Made by a program: the position numbers and the translations under genes
Notes under the pieces: generated by a model
Told to the model about the DNA's origin: nothing
The model's database searches: none
Seen by the model: the letters and a program-made list of their open reading frames with translations, nothing else
NCBI GenBank assembly: GCA_036365145.1
Contig: JAEOAD010000040.1
Location: 15,599,501-15,663,500, forward strand
Direction of reading: 5' to 3'
Origin: Orientallactaga sibirica
Taxonomy: Eukaryota > Chordata > Mammalia > Rodentia > Dipodidae
Length of the DNA stretch: 64,000 bases
Shown here: positions 53,126 through 63,639 of the stretch, in pieces
Position numbering within the stretch: position 1 is the first letter of the stretch
Layout: every line of letters begins with the position of its first letter

Positions 53126-53335
53126 AGCTGGGCGTGGTGAACACCTTTAATCCCAGCACTCAGGAGGCAGAGGTAGGAGGATTGATGTAAGTGTGAGGCC
53201 AGTCTGAGACTCCATAGTGAATTCCAGGTCAGCCTGCACTAGAGTGAGACCCTACCTTGGAAACTCAAGAAACAAAAACAAAACAAAACAAAAAAAAAAA
53301 AAAAAGAAAGAAAGAAAGAAAAGAAAAAAAGAAAA
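53126..53335 (+). mobile_element. B1-type SINE with long A-rich tail
   Basis: 'tagctgggcgtggtgaacacc', 'gtgtgaggccagtctgagac', 'actagagtgagaccctaccttgg', then an 80-bp tail of (aaaac)n, A-run and (gaaa)n. gaaattagtctag (53115-53127) and gaaaattggtctag (53336-53349) are target duplications. Confidence 0.96.
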
Positions 53336-53693
53336 GAAAATTGGTCTAGATAGCCCAAACTATTTTTGACTTTTCAAATTATGTAAGGAATGGACATATA
53401 TATTATTTCATTCACTCATTCAATAAGCATTTTGAACCTTCATTGTACATATATATGCATATGTACATATATATGCTTATGTAAGCACAAAAAAGAGCTT
53501 TCCAGGCGGAATTTAGATATCTAAGATACAATGTAGTTTTATAAGGACTTTTTGGAAATAATATAAATTTAATTACCTTTCATTATACAGAATTGAGAAA
53601 ATATGTTCATAGATATAATGAATTTGTATGGTGCATGAAATCCTAAATTTTGGTATGTAGTAATGTTACTGGTTCTCAAAAATTACACTTTTG

Positions 53694-53895
53694 GGACTGG
53701 AAAGGGAGGTAGCTTAGCAGTTAAGGTGCTTGCCTGAAAAGCCAAAGGACCGAGGTTTGATTCCCCAGTAACCACGTAAAGTCATATGCACAAGGTGGCA
53801 CATGTGCCTGGAGTTTGTTTGCAGTGGCTAGAGGCTCTGGCACACCCATTTCTTTCTATCTGCCCCTCTCTCCCAAATAAATAAATAAATAAATA
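53694..53895 (+). mobile_element. D-family SINE, left arm of an inverted pair
   Basis: 'ggactggaaagggaggtagc', 'gaggtttgattccccagtaacc', 'gtgcctggagtttgtttgcagtggc', tail (aaat)n. It is preceded by aattacacttttg (53681-53693). Confidence 0.94.
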
Positions 53896-54108
53896 ATTTT
53901 TTTATATTTTATTTTTGTTTATTTATTATTTGACAGAGAAAGAGGGTGAAGAGAGAATGGGCGCCCCAGAGCCTCCAGCCATTGAAAACGAACTCCAAAT
54001 GTGTGTGCCTCCTTGTGCATCTGGCTAACGTGGGTCCTGGGAATTGAACCTGGGTCCTTTGGCTTTGCAGGCAAGCACCTTAACTGCTAAGCCATCCCTC
54101 CAGCCCCA
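53896..54108 (-). mobile_element. D-family SINE, right arm of an inverted pair
   Basis: 'attatttgacagagaaagagg', 'ccattgaaaacgaactccaa', 'aactgctaagccatccctccagcccc', then 'agcaaataaattt', which looks like the rest of the first SINE's tail. The outer duplication agttacacttttg lies at 54125-54137. So this copy landed in the A-tail of its neighbour. Confidence 0.94.
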
Positions 54109-54371
54109 GCAAATAAATTTCTTAAGTTACACTTTTGAAGCTGAATTACATATCTAACAAGAAACATTGTGGCATAATAGCACATACAAGTAACAAAACA
54201 CAACAAAACACAATTGCATTGATAAATGAAGTGTCTGTACTCACAGTGTCCCTATGGGGGCAGAAAGGCAAATCCAGGTCACTATAGTGTTTAGAGCATC
54301 TTGGGTCATATGCCTCCTTCCTGTACAGCCAATAATGGCAGGGTAGAGGCATGATTCAAAACAGACAGACA

Positions 54372-54500
54372 GAGCTGGGTGTGGTGGCATACGCCTTTTA
54401 ATCTCAGCACTTGGGAGGCAGAGGTAGGAGGATCACTGTGAGTTTTAGGTCATCTTGGGACTATAGAGTGAGTTCCAGGTCAGCCTGGAAACAAAAACAA
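54372..54500 (+). mobile_element. B1-type SINE, 3'-truncated
   Basis: 'agagctgggtgtggtggcatac', 'ttaatctcagcacttgggagg', 'gtgagttttaggtcatcttggg', 'gagttccaggtcagcctgg', then directly an A-rich tail. The last 30 bp of the B1 body (gagaccctacctcg) are missing. Confidence 0.93.
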
Positions 54501-55992
54501 AGACATACAGGTTTGGCAAAAGAGTCCCAGAAGGGGATGGATAGAAGAGTTCTTAAAAGGAAGAAGAAGGGTGTCTGAGACATGTGCAGAACCCTACAAA
54601 GCCGACCCCTGTGGGTGCTGCTGGGGTCCTCCAGGTTGCAGACAGCAAGCCATGCAAGAGCTTCATGGAGGCCTTAACTGTAAGAGGGATGGAGCAGGAG
54701 AGCCCATCTCCTGTGATGTGTCAAATCCCTGGGACAGGACTGAAGGAAATTAGGATTGAGGAGGGAAGGAGATCTTTCGGCCCTGGGCTGAGCGAGCAGC
54801 GAGCATCCTCAGGGGGACTTGGGCAAAGTCACCTGCTAGAGAGAGCTGGTCAGGAGAGATGGCCAAGCAGAGTGCCCACACCATCTTTAGCTGCTGGCTT
54901 GCTGTCTGCGAGGGCTGCGGCTTGATTCAGAAGCTGAGGGTGGGGCCAGTGGAGGCTGCCTACCAGCCACAGGCAAGTTCTTACTCCAAGTGGTTTGGAC
55001 CAGTGCATGGAAGAGCTGCGGCCGTGTCTAATATTAATTGTGACATGTTTTACTTACCAAATTCAGAACATGTAGTCAACATGTTAGTGCCCCAAAATAA
55101 GTGACATTCCATATTTGGCAAATATATTTTGGGAAGTTAATTCTAAATGTTTTCTTATTTTAAAAGAATGGTTTTTTAAAAAGAGTTTAGGGTTTAAAAA
55201 CTTTATGAATAATATGAAGTACATAAATATTTCCATTCTACTCCATCACCACTTGAAAAACTCTGGTGTAGATCTAAAGAAAGCCTTTTCTTTTATATAT
55301 ATTTAATTCTGTTTTCCCATGTTTTGTATTCAACACAATAAGACTTTCAGCACACTTGAACATCTCCTTACTGCTCCAACCCTCAGGTTTTATTATAATT
55401 ATCTAGAATTTTTTTCCAGATGATTATTTTTTCACTTTCTATTTAATTTAATTGTTTTTTCTTTTACAAATGCATGAAATGTCACAGCGACATGCCCCAC
55501 AATCATTATGCATGACTGGCTACTTCTCTCAACAAACATTTCTGCATGTCAAGTCCCCCCCCCCCCGCCCCATGCATTTATACTTGCTAGTGACAGCCTC
55601 CGAAGATCTCTAGTCTAATCATGACACTTTAATTTGCCTGCCATCTGCTTCCTGTGTCCCTTTGGCTGGAGGCCATCACTTCAACTTCACTCTTCACTGA
55701 TGGGCTCGGTCTGCTCCTCACAGTGCCTTTCCCAGTTCCATCCAGTCTGCTGCCGCCACCGCCAGTGTTTCGAAGCACATTTAGGGCTCGAGCCTGTCTT
55801 CCTTGCTTTGTTTAATTAGAAGCCCCTTGGTTGATGTCTAATATAGTTCTATTTGTTGGCAGCCACATGCAGTGCCAGTGGCCCTATCACTATTCTAACG
55901 TAGAAAGTCCACAGAGCTCCCAAAAGGCAGAGTGTGTCCTAAGACCCCCAGCTGTGAGGGTTGAGCTCAGCCTTACTCCAAGACAAACCAGG
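54501..55992. other. Unique sequence
   Basis: 54540-54990 is GC-richer and open in two plus-strand frames (54571-54753 and 54584-54925), without recognised domains. A C-run is at 55554-55566. 55140-55480 is strongly AT-rich. Confidence 0.4.
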
Positions 55993-56331
55993 TATTGCAG
56001 TCAGGTTCGCATTGCTGGTAGAAATCACCAGACCAAGAGCAGCTTTTGGAAAAAAAAAAAAAAAGGTTTATTTTGGCTTACAGACTCAAGGGGAAGCTCC
56101 ATGATGGCAAGGGAAAATAATGATATGAGCCGAGGGTGGACATCACCCCCTGACCAACATAAGGTGGACAATGGCAACAGGAGAGTGTGCCAAACACTGG
56201 CAAGGGGGGAGCTGGCTATAATACCCATAAACCTGTCTCCAGGATCTATTCATTCCCAAATCTCCATCAGCTGAGAACTCAGCATTCAGAACTCCTAAGT
56301 TTATGGGGGACACCTGAATCAAACCACCACA
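55993..56331 (-). repeat. 3' LTR of the ERVL/MaLR-like element
   Basis: Contains 'tcaggttcgcattgctgg', 'caccagaccaagagcagctt', 'ttattttggcttacagactcaagggg', 'agtgtgccaaacactgg' and 'cctgaatcaaaccaccaca', all shared with the copy at 57505-57808. An A-run lies at 56050-56064. It has extra sequence near 56215-56300 compared with the other LTR. Confidence 0.85.
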
Positions 56332-57480
56332 ATCCACAATCCACCTCTGGCCCCCATAAACTGATAACCATGCGTGATGTAAAATGCAATGCATTCAGTC
56401 TAACTTTAAACGTTCCCATAGTTTTATAAATACCAATGATGTTCAAACATTCCCATAGTCCAAGATCTTTTAACTGAGCCATAATACCAAAAAATACAGC
56501 CCCCCCAAAAGTCCATAACAGCACAGAATAAACACACTGCAAAAGATGGCATTGGGCATAGCAAAGAAATATTCAACCAATACAAGATTTAAAACAGGGC
56601 AAAGATCAATCTCTGTAGCTCCAAGTCCAACAACTCTGGGCAGTGACAAGTCTCCAAGTCTGATAATTCTAACCAGCAACAAGTCTCTGGAGTTCCAATT
56701 CCGCCCCTCCAGCTAAGCTATTCACAGTCCTGGAAAACTTCATCCAGGGCTGGCAGCTCTCCTTAGCAGCCATCTCGTGGTCTCGGCATCTCCACTGGGT
56801 CTCCACTGCAACCCACAGTTCATCCTTACAGCTCCATCAGGTCTCCATGTAGGCAATCCTACTTCACATTGCCCATGGCCATTTCCAAAACACAAGACCT
56901 TGTTGCAAATTCAACGACCCTCTCTTTCCTGCATTTTTATACTCCATAATACCAATTTGTTAATCCAGGGGGGAGTAAAGAAGACTTTGAAGAGCAGGAC
57001 ACTCCTTGAGCACTCAGGCCCCTTCAAAAGAGTCTACATTCTTCCTGTTGCCCCAGTGCAGGTCAGCTGGCACAATCTCAATAGTTGTATTCTCTCATAT
57101 AAATTGCACCTGAACAGGCAGAAGTTTCAACCCAAAGATTTTATTTCTGTGCCATATCACTCTGCTCATAACAGTCCATTTCTACGCACTGCAACCTTGC
57201 ACAAATTCTCAGGACATGGACATAACAGCAAGCCTCTCACACAAACTGCTTCTAGCCCAGTCCAAGCAAACTTTTTTCTCACCCTCATAAGCCAACCCTC
57301 ACAGTCCATAGTTCTTACTGCATTCAGGTCTTTCAACTCTGGCCAGAATAGTCCATCAAGCTGTACTTACAGCACTGCAAGGTGTCTCTTAGGTCAAGGT
57401 TTCAAATCTTTCCACATTCCTCTTGAAAAATCAGCTCCAAAAGGCCAAAGCCACACAGTCAGGTGTCTAGCAGCAAATAA

Positions 57481-57497
57481 CACCACTCTCAGTACCA
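57481..57497 (-). other. Leucine-tRNA-like primer-binding site
   Basis: On the minus strand it reads tggtactgagagtggtg, 7 bases inside the 5' LTR. This resembles the complement of the 3' end of leucine tRNA (UAA), starting TGGTACC and ending GAGTGGGG in the copies I remember. Leucine-tRNA priming gives the ERVL group its name. Several bases differ. Confidence 0.5.
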
Positions 57498-57504
57498 ACT
57501 TTAC

Positions 57505-57808
57505 TGTCACAGTCAGGTTCGCATTGCTGGCAGAGATCACCAGACCAAGAGCAGCTTTTGGGAAAAAAGGATTTATTTTGGTTTATAGACTCAAGGGGAA
57601 GCTCCATGATGGCAGGGGAAAATGATGGCATGAATAGAGAGTGGACATCACCCCCTGGTCAACATCAGGTGGACAACAGGAACAGGAGAGTGTGCCAAAC
57701 ACTGGCCCGCCCCCAACAATACACTGCCTCCAGGAGGTGTTAGTTCCCAAATCTCCATCAGCTGGGAACACTTAAGTTTACGGGAGATACCTGAATCAAA
57801 CCACCGCA
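57505..57808 (-). repeat. 5' LTR of the ERVL/MaLR-like element
   Basis: 304 bp from tgtcacagtcaggttcgcat to 'aatcaaaccaccgca', TG...CA in form. It shares most of its length with the copy at 55993-56331 but lacks about 35 bp in the right third, so the two LTRs have diverged since insertion. Confidence 0.85.
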
Positions 57809-58063
57809 CCAGGCGTTGAACCAAGAGGGAGGCAGGTAGCCCTGTCAGGTAGTTTAGGGTGACTGGAGCCTAAATGTAAAAAGCAGAAATGTTAAGTCGA
57901 ACTCGGTGGAAAGAAGTGTGCGTGTGTTGTAATCACACTCATGACACCAGCTTTGGGCTCCTAAGCGTATTTGAGACATGTTTTGATTTTATAATAGAGC
58001 CTACTTGCCCCTCAGCTTGACTTAACATTCAGGTGCCATGCTTTCATACTAAAAGAGGACAAG
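57809..58063. other. Unique sequence
   Basis: Nothing is recognised. Confidence 0.45.
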
Positions 58064-58275
58064 GGACCTGGGAGATGGCTCTGCAGTTAAAGGTACTTGA
58101 TTACAAAGCCTGTTGGCCAGGTTCGATTCCCCCGTACCCATGTAAAGCCAGATACACGAAGTGGTGCATGATTCTGGAATTCATTTGTAGCAGCAAGAGG
58201 CTCTGACAATTCATATTCCCGTTCTCTCTCTCTCTCCCCCATCCCGCAAAGAAAGAAAACAAGTATTTAAAAAAA
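58064..58275 (+). mobile_element. D-family SINE
   Basis: 'gggacctgggagatggctctgc', 'aggttcgattcccccgtaccc', 'attctggaattcatttgtagcagc', (CT)n, A-rich tail. A second copy follows after about 10 bp. Confidence 0.93.
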
Positions 58276-58285
58276 AATTAGTGAA

Positions 58286-58472
58286 AAGGATAGGAGAGAT
58301 GAATCTGTGGTTGAAGGCATTTGTTTGCAAAGCCTAACAGCATGCATTTCATTCCCCAGTACCCACATAAAGCTAGATGCACAAAGTGGCACATATGTCT
58401 TGAGTTTGTTTGCCCTAGCATGCCCCCCTCTCCTTTCTCTCTCTCTCAAATAAAAACATACTTTTTTAAAAG
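58286..58472 (+). mobile_element. D-family SINE
   Basis: 'ataggagagatgaatctgtgg', 'catttcattccccagtaccc', 'tgtcttgagtttgtttgccc', then (CT)n and aaataaaaa. In tandem with the previous copy but diverged from it, so a separate insertion. Confidence 0.92.
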
Positions 58473-59640
58473 GGGGACAAATATAAAAATAAGGAAACTC
58501 TTGGAGGGGACAGCAGATAATGACATGAAGAGCTAGGTAAGCCCTAGGAAGTGGAGCTGAAAAAAGAATGAAATGGAAGCATTTTAGCATTACTAAGTGA
58601 TTGTGTTATCACTGAAGTAGCACGGCAGTTGCTGAAGCAGTGGTTTGTGTCTTTCTTAAGAGCTCCATCCAACCTGCCCCAATCCATATGTACAGAATCA
58701 CCTCTTTCTTTTTCAGAGACACACACGATATGGCTCACTCCTTTGTAACTTTCATCTTCCCCCCAATACCCATTCTTACAAAACTCAGTTCTTATGCCTC
58801 CACACGCCTAGGGACTGGGTGCATGAGATATTTCCTCAGTACACTCACAGCAGAAGCTTCATCTCCTGATTGAAATGCTACTTTACTGTGCACGGGGTGT
58901 TATAGAGATGAATGTAATGAGATGGTGATGTAATGTAGACAGAATCATGAGTAACTTGACCATAAAAACTCTTAATGTCTAACATGACATGCAGTGACCG
59001 ATAATCCCTGTCAGGTATAAAAACCTGTGAACCCACCAGAGTCAACACCTTTCTCCCCAGCACCGTAAGCGACACTTATAAATATAGGAGGGGATATAGA
59101 GAACAACCACAGCGAGGGTTCTAGAAATAAGCCTCTGCCATTGGGGACCCTGCAGATGGCTGCATATGCCCTTTTAATTAGCATATTACTGACTCAATGA
59201 AAGCGTCTTCTGAGAAAAGCGTTTTATACTCCAGTCCACCCATCTGGCATGGATATGCTCTTTAAGGACCAAATAATAAAAGTCTTTATGAAAATACACA
59301 CAACATGTGCCTAGTAGCAGATTTATAGACTGAACAGTCCCCATGGTTTTCTGCACACACCCTCCCTTCACCAAATAAGGGTAGACAGTGAAACCCTGAG
59401 AAGTTATGTAATTCAGCACAGGCTTTGCCTCTCATTCACAAAAGATTTTAAATCAACAAGTTTAAAATCTTTTCACCTCTGTTTTCAAAATCAGTCTTCA
59501 TTTTCACTTTTCATAAAGATGTTTGTAAAATTTATTGGTAAGATTCTAGCCATTCAAAAGTAGAATCCTTGCTGGCCGTGCTGGAAGCTCATGAAGCTGC
59601 TATGAGAGGCAGTGTGTAAGAACCTAAGGAACAGAGGTAC
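58473..59640. other. Unique sequence
   Basis: No repeat or gene is recognised. Frames at 58544-59419 on both strands lack domains. Confidence 0.45.
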
Positions 59641-59788
59641 TGCCGGGCACGGTGGCGCACGCCTTAATCCCAGCACTCAGGAGGCTGAAGTAGGAGGATC
59701 ACTGGAAGTTTGAAGCAACCCTGAGACTACATAGTGAATTCCAACTAAACCTGGGCTAGAGCGAGACCCTACCTCGAAAAACCAAATA
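59641..59788 (+). mobile_element. B1-type SINE
   Basis: 'tgccgggcacggtggcgcac', 'gccttaatcccagcactcagg', 'gcaaccctgagactacatag', 'ctagagcgagaccctacctcg'. It lies directly before the L1-like tail. Confidence 0.95.
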
Positions 59789-59796
59789 AACCACAA

Positions 59797-59905
59797 CCTG
59801 ATGGGGAATACCTTCAACCCCACTGAGGAGCGTCCCCAGTGGAATGGGGGCAGGGATGAGGGAAAAGAGGTTACCAGCACATGCTGTATCCATACAAACA
59901 TCTTA
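59797..59905 (+). mobile_element. Probable L1 3'-UTR tail, copy 2
   Basis: 'gtggaatgggggcagggatgag', 'ggaaaagaggttaccagcac', 'atgctgtatccatacaaacatc' correspond to the segment at 7585-7660. It runs into an A/T-rich tail. Confidence 0.45.
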
Positions 59906-60035
59906 TTATAATAAGATAATATAATAATAATAATATTATATATATATTTAATATTATAATAATAAGATAATATTATGATATTATTATAAGATATAATAAT
60001 ATTATAATGATAATAAACATTAAAATCCATAAAAA
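59906..60035. repeat. AT-rich low-complexity run
   Basis: Imperfect (taa)n, (ata)n and tatata. It probably grew from the A-tail of the preceding element. Confidence 0.92.
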
Positions 60036-61289
60036 ATAGATATTTATACCATACAACTTGGGGCATTTTAAAGAAATTTTCTGCCAAAGCAATCAGAGGA
60101 AAGCAAAACAGATTATATTACACATAGCTACATACTTTTCATTTCATACACTAGCAAGCTTTTGTCATGAAACATTGCAGAATCACAGATTATTTTTATT
60201 GCATTATAGGAGACTAAATATGGGGGGGGTTGATTGAACCCCATCTTGTCAAGTTGAGGTGTGTTTGGATGAAATACATGGTTGAATTTCAGCCCAACTA
60301 CATCTTGAGAGAAATCTACAGGGAGGTTTTTGTCAGTATTAAAACCTTGCATATGTAGTATCCTCATGAGCCAGTTGTTCTTATCCTGTTTGTATACATA
60401 TACATGTGTGTATACACATGTGTGTGTGTTTCTGTGTTCCTTCTCCCCATCCTGTGTACTTGAGTAAATTCACAATGGACAAACCCCAGCTTGACTGCTA
60501 CATAAAACTTTACTTACAAATCTATTTTCATCAAAACCAGACTGTTTTACTATGAGTGTGATTTAAAACAAGTTCTTCTGTGCCTATTTGAACATCTGTA
60601 AGGTAATATACAGGAGCCCAATTATCAATCTGCAGAACTGTATCCAAGACAATCTAGTTGCCTTTCCAGTGGAGCCTGGCCCAAGGGAAGGTGATTCCAT
60701 GTGGACTCCCTGATCCGTAGAACCTTCTTCAGATGTGTGAAAGGGTTTGCCAGTGACACAGAGATGTTCTTGTGTTGGATTCCAGGGGGTGCCAGTAAAT
60801 AGATTAGTAAATCAGAAAATGGCACTTTTTCTAGGCTTGCATTCATTTTTCTTTTCAGAAGTATCTCTTCCACATGCTGTTCTCATTAAGGAAAATTCTG
60901 GGAACCATGTGGCTCTTCTGGAGTCAATTTGTGTTTCCAATTAATTTTCAAACAAAAATTACAGTTATAGCCTAATGTTGGCAGTACTGTTTAAAAGATC
61001 TGTAGCATCATCATTTTGTTTTCACTGAATGCAACCTTAATGGACATTTCTATATTCTAGCTTACAGTAAAGGGTAATGTTCCAAGAAAATACCCACCAT
61101 GTCTGTGTCCCAAGGCTGGGTTGAGCTGTGATATTGTGTTCACTGTTGAATTGTTGGCATGTTTATCACAGATCTTTCCTTGGCCTTGCCTGGCTTGACC
61201 TACAATCTTCGGCCTACAATGGATATATGTGGTTTTACAGCCATTAGGCAACTTCAGATCTGAGAGAACAAAGACCTAAAGGCCGTTTT
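60036..61289. other. Unique sequence
   Basis: A short (TG)n is at 60405-60430. The block 60620-60950 is high-complexity and free of repeats; nothing coding is recognised. A minus-strand frame at 61057-61251 has no identified domain. Confidence 0.4.
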
Positions 61290-61572
61290 TTTGGGGGGGG
61301 TTATTTATTTAGAATATTCTTATTTCAGGCTTAGTTTTGAAGGGAAGTCTCGTCATGGCGGGGAGCGCATGGCAGAGCAGGGTGTTGTTACTGTCTGGGT
61401 GGGTACTGTCTGAGTGAGCTAGTGGGCCACCGGCAAGCTGGGCGAATACAAAGTCCCTGCTCCCAGCAACACACCTCATCCAGGAGGCTCCATCTCCCAA
61501 ATTGTCACCAGCCAGGACCAAGTGTTCAAAACACACAAAACTATGGGGAACATCTCATTCTAACTACCATAA
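61290..61572 (-). mobile_element. Solo LTR-like element
   Basis: 'gtcatggcggggagcgcatggc', 'caggaggctccatctcccaaattg', 'caaaactatggggaacatctcattc' and 'taactaccataac' follow the reverse layout of the MaLR-type LTRs above. A G-run is at 61293-61301. No partner is seen. Confidence 0.5.
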
Positions 61573-61914
61573 CTGGTTTGAAAAGTACCTAGGAGATTGT
61601 ATATTTCGGGTGTGTCTGAGGGGCTTCCAGAGAGCATTGATTGAGGTGCCTGATTGTGGACAGGCATTGCTGAACTGTATGCTCAGAATGGTAAGATGGT
61701 AGATATGATGCTTTGTGTATTGTATCACAATTTGTTTATTTGCTTTGTTTTGTAACTGAAGGGATCATTTATTTAATTATAGATATTTTCACTATAATTT
61801 TAGAGGAAATACTACGCAACTGTATAAACACTGAATGTAATATCTTTTTAATTGGCATTATGTGTGCTTAAATCTATACTGTAAAATAAACCCAAACCAT
61901 AATTACATATACTT
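61573..61914. other. Unique AT-rich sequence
   Basis: Nothing is recognised. Confidence 0.45.
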
Positions 61915-62132
61915 TTTAAATATTTTATTTATTTGACAGAGAGAAAGAGAGAGAAAGAAAGAGATTGAGAGAGCAAGCGAGCAAGAGAATGGGCCCTCCA
62001 GCCACTGCAAACGAAATCCAGACACATGCACCACTTTGTGCATTTGGCTAACATGGGTCCTGGGGAATTGAACCTGGGTCCTTTGGCTTTTCAGGCAAAA
62101 ATGCCTTAACCACTAAGCCATCCCTCCAGCCC
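61915..62132 (-). mobile_element. D-family SINE
   Basis: 'tattttatttatttgacagag', (gaaa)n/(gaga)n block, 'ccactgcaaacgaaatccag', 'ggcatttggctaacatgggtcc'-type middle, and 'aaccactaagccatccctccagccc'. Part of 'ggcaccccaggg' is deleted. Confidence 0.93.
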
Positions 62133-62253
62133 TTATATTTTCATGAACTATAACCATCTATCATTTTATTTGTAAATATGTTAGTATATCAACCCTTTTC
62201 TAGCCAAAAATGTATAAAGAATTCTATAAAATAATTATTTATATTGTCCTACA

Positions 62254-62337
62254 AAAATATGGAATGCTTACACAGGAGCAATGCTAATCTTCTCTGTATC
62301 ATTTCCATTTTAGTATATGTGCTGCTGAAGCGAGCAC
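62254..62337 (-). pseudogene. U6 snRNA pseudogene, internally deleted
   Basis: On the minus strand it begins gtgctcgcttcagcagcaca, continues tatactaaaatggaaatgat, 'acagagaagattagcat', and ends gcattccatatttt followed by a T-run. This matches spliceosomal U6 (107 nt) except for changes such as gg to ag in the 5' stem loop and a deletion of about 22 bases in the 3' part. It has the 5' end, the ACAGAGA box and the last 14 bases. No TATA or proximal sequence element is visible upstream (62338 onward), so it is a dead copy. Confidence 0.93.
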
Positions 62338-62423
62338 TAAAGGCTGTGTTTTTACATGCACCTGTACTGACAGGATGCATCTTACATTGGTTTGCATTTT
62401 TCAGTGGCTACATGCAACGTTCT

Positions 62424-62612
62424 CTTTTTTTATTTTTATTTATTTGACAGAAAATGAGAGAATGGGTGCTCCAGGGCCTGCAGCCTCTGCAAACAAACTC
62501 CAGATGCATACACCCCCTTGTGCATCTGGCTTACGTGGGTACTGGGGAATCGAACCTGGGCCCTTTGGCTTTGCAGGCAAATGCCTTAACTGCTAAGCCA
62601 TCCCTCCAGCCC
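62424..62612 (-). mobile_element. D-family SINE with target duplication
   Basis: 'tttatttttatttatttgac', 'cctctgcaaacaaactccag', 'catctggcttacgtgggtac', 'ctgctaagccatccctccagcc'. acatgcaacgttct (62410-62423) and acatgcagtattct (62613-62626) flank it. Confidence 0.95.
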
Positions 62613-62626
62613 ACATGCAGTATTCT

Positions 62627-63137
62627 TTTAATCTCTGCAGGCAGTTGCTAATTGGCCCCTGTAATGTGCCTGGGACTAAGTTTCACTAAATGATGCACAA
62701 AGCTTGGCTCAAGGGGAAGCTACCAGTCTTAATTGCTGACTCTAAACTCAAAGTCGAGCTGCCATGTCAATAAATTTGCTAAAACCCATTTTAACTCCCC
62801 AGCATGTAAGCAGTAAAATTCTGTGCTTTTATTGAAAAATATGTGTATGTCCTTAGTTTGAGATATACTATGTTCTCTCTGTATCATTTTTTGTCATAAA
62901 GAAAAACTCAAAGTCCATTTATTATTGTTATAGGTAACTAATAGAAAATTAAAGTCCTGTTATTCAGTTTCTTATAAGAATCTCTTTCTAAGAAAAACAA
63001 TCTCTTTCTACTTGGGGAATATTTCTCCATATTTTCCCATATCATTACTAACATACATGTACATATATTTCTTAAAATGAAAGATTTAACTTCTATAACC
63101 CACTTTTCCCCTAGATATCTTTTCTCACAATTATGTA
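62627..63137. other. Unique AT-rich sequence
   Basis: Nothing is recognised apart from A/T-rich low complexity. Confidence 0.45.
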
Positions 63138-63157
63138 CAAATTGATTTTATTCTTTT

Positions 63158-63392
63158 AAAAAAATTTTGTTTATTTTTATTTATTTATTTGAGATCGACA
63201 GACAGCCAGAGAGAGAAAGAGGCAGAAAGAAAGAGAATGGGAGCACCAGGGCCTCCAGCCACTGGAAACAAATTCCAGATGCATGCACCATCTTGTGCAT
63301 CTGGCTTACATGGGTACTGGGGAATCGAGCCTTGAACTGAGGTCCTCAGGTTTCACAGGCAAGCACTTAACCACTAAGCCATCTCTCCAGTC
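63158..63392 (-). mobile_element. D-family SINE with 20-bp target duplication
   Basis: 'tttatttatttatttgagatc', 'ccactggaaacaaattccag', 'catctggcttacatgggtac', 'aaccactaagccatctctccag'. The flanks at 63138-63157 and 63393-63412 are 20-bp duplications differing at one base (gatttt versus gatctt), so it is a young insertion. Confidence 0.96.
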
Positions 63393-63435
63393 CAAATTGA
63401 TCTTATTCTTTTTGAAGGGAATATTTTCCAGTTTT

Positions 63436-63436
<1 letters not shown>

Positions 63437-63469
<33 letters not shown>

Positions 63470-63613
63470 GTTTTTGTGAGGTAGGGTCTCACTCTGGTCC
63501 AGGCTGACCTGGAATTAACTATGTAGTCTCAGGGTGGCCTCGAACTCTCAGCGATCCTCCTACCTCTGCCTCCCGAGTGCTAGGATTAAAGGCGTGCGCC
63601 ACCACGCCCGGCT
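63437..63613 (-). mobile_element. B1-type SINE
   Basis: T-run of 30 bases, 'gtgaggtagggtctcactctgg', 'tccaggctgacctggaattaac', 'gcctcccgagtgctaggatt', 'aaaggcgtgcgccaccacgcccggct'. The long uninterrupted tail and complete body suggest it is recent. Confidence 0.96.
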
Positions 63614-63639
63614 TCCCATTTTAATATTAATTTTTATCA

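Larger units (their letters stand above)
55993..57808 (-). mobile_element. ERVL/MaLR-like LTR retrotransposon, non-autonomous, two LTRs
   Basis: Two direct LTR copies (55993-56331 and 57505-57808) bracket about 1.2 kb. The target duplication is ccagg at 55988-55992 and 57809-57813. Read on the minus strand, the right LTR is the 5' LTR. Just inside it lies a primer-binding-like sequence (57481-57497). The internal region has no gag, pol or env frame in the sense direction that I can recognise, as is usual for MaLR-type elements. The polypurine-like stretch (reverse of cctctggccccc) is just inside the other LTR near 56345. The element is incapable of its own movement. Confidence 0.82.

Noticed and set aside
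56777..57625. 282-codon plus-strand frame as a gene
   Set aside because: It runs antisense through a MaLR-like element and into its LTR, and has no recognisable domain.
58064..58472. Tandem duplication of a D SINE
   Set aside because: The two copies differ too much in head and body and have different tails, so they are separate insertions.
59677..60087. 136-codon minus-strand frame
   Set aside because: It is composed of a reversed B1, an L1-like tail and an AT-rich run.
15631..63613. Alu elements
   Set aside because: The 7SL-like SINEs are monomeric with a rodent B1 structure, not dimeric Alu.
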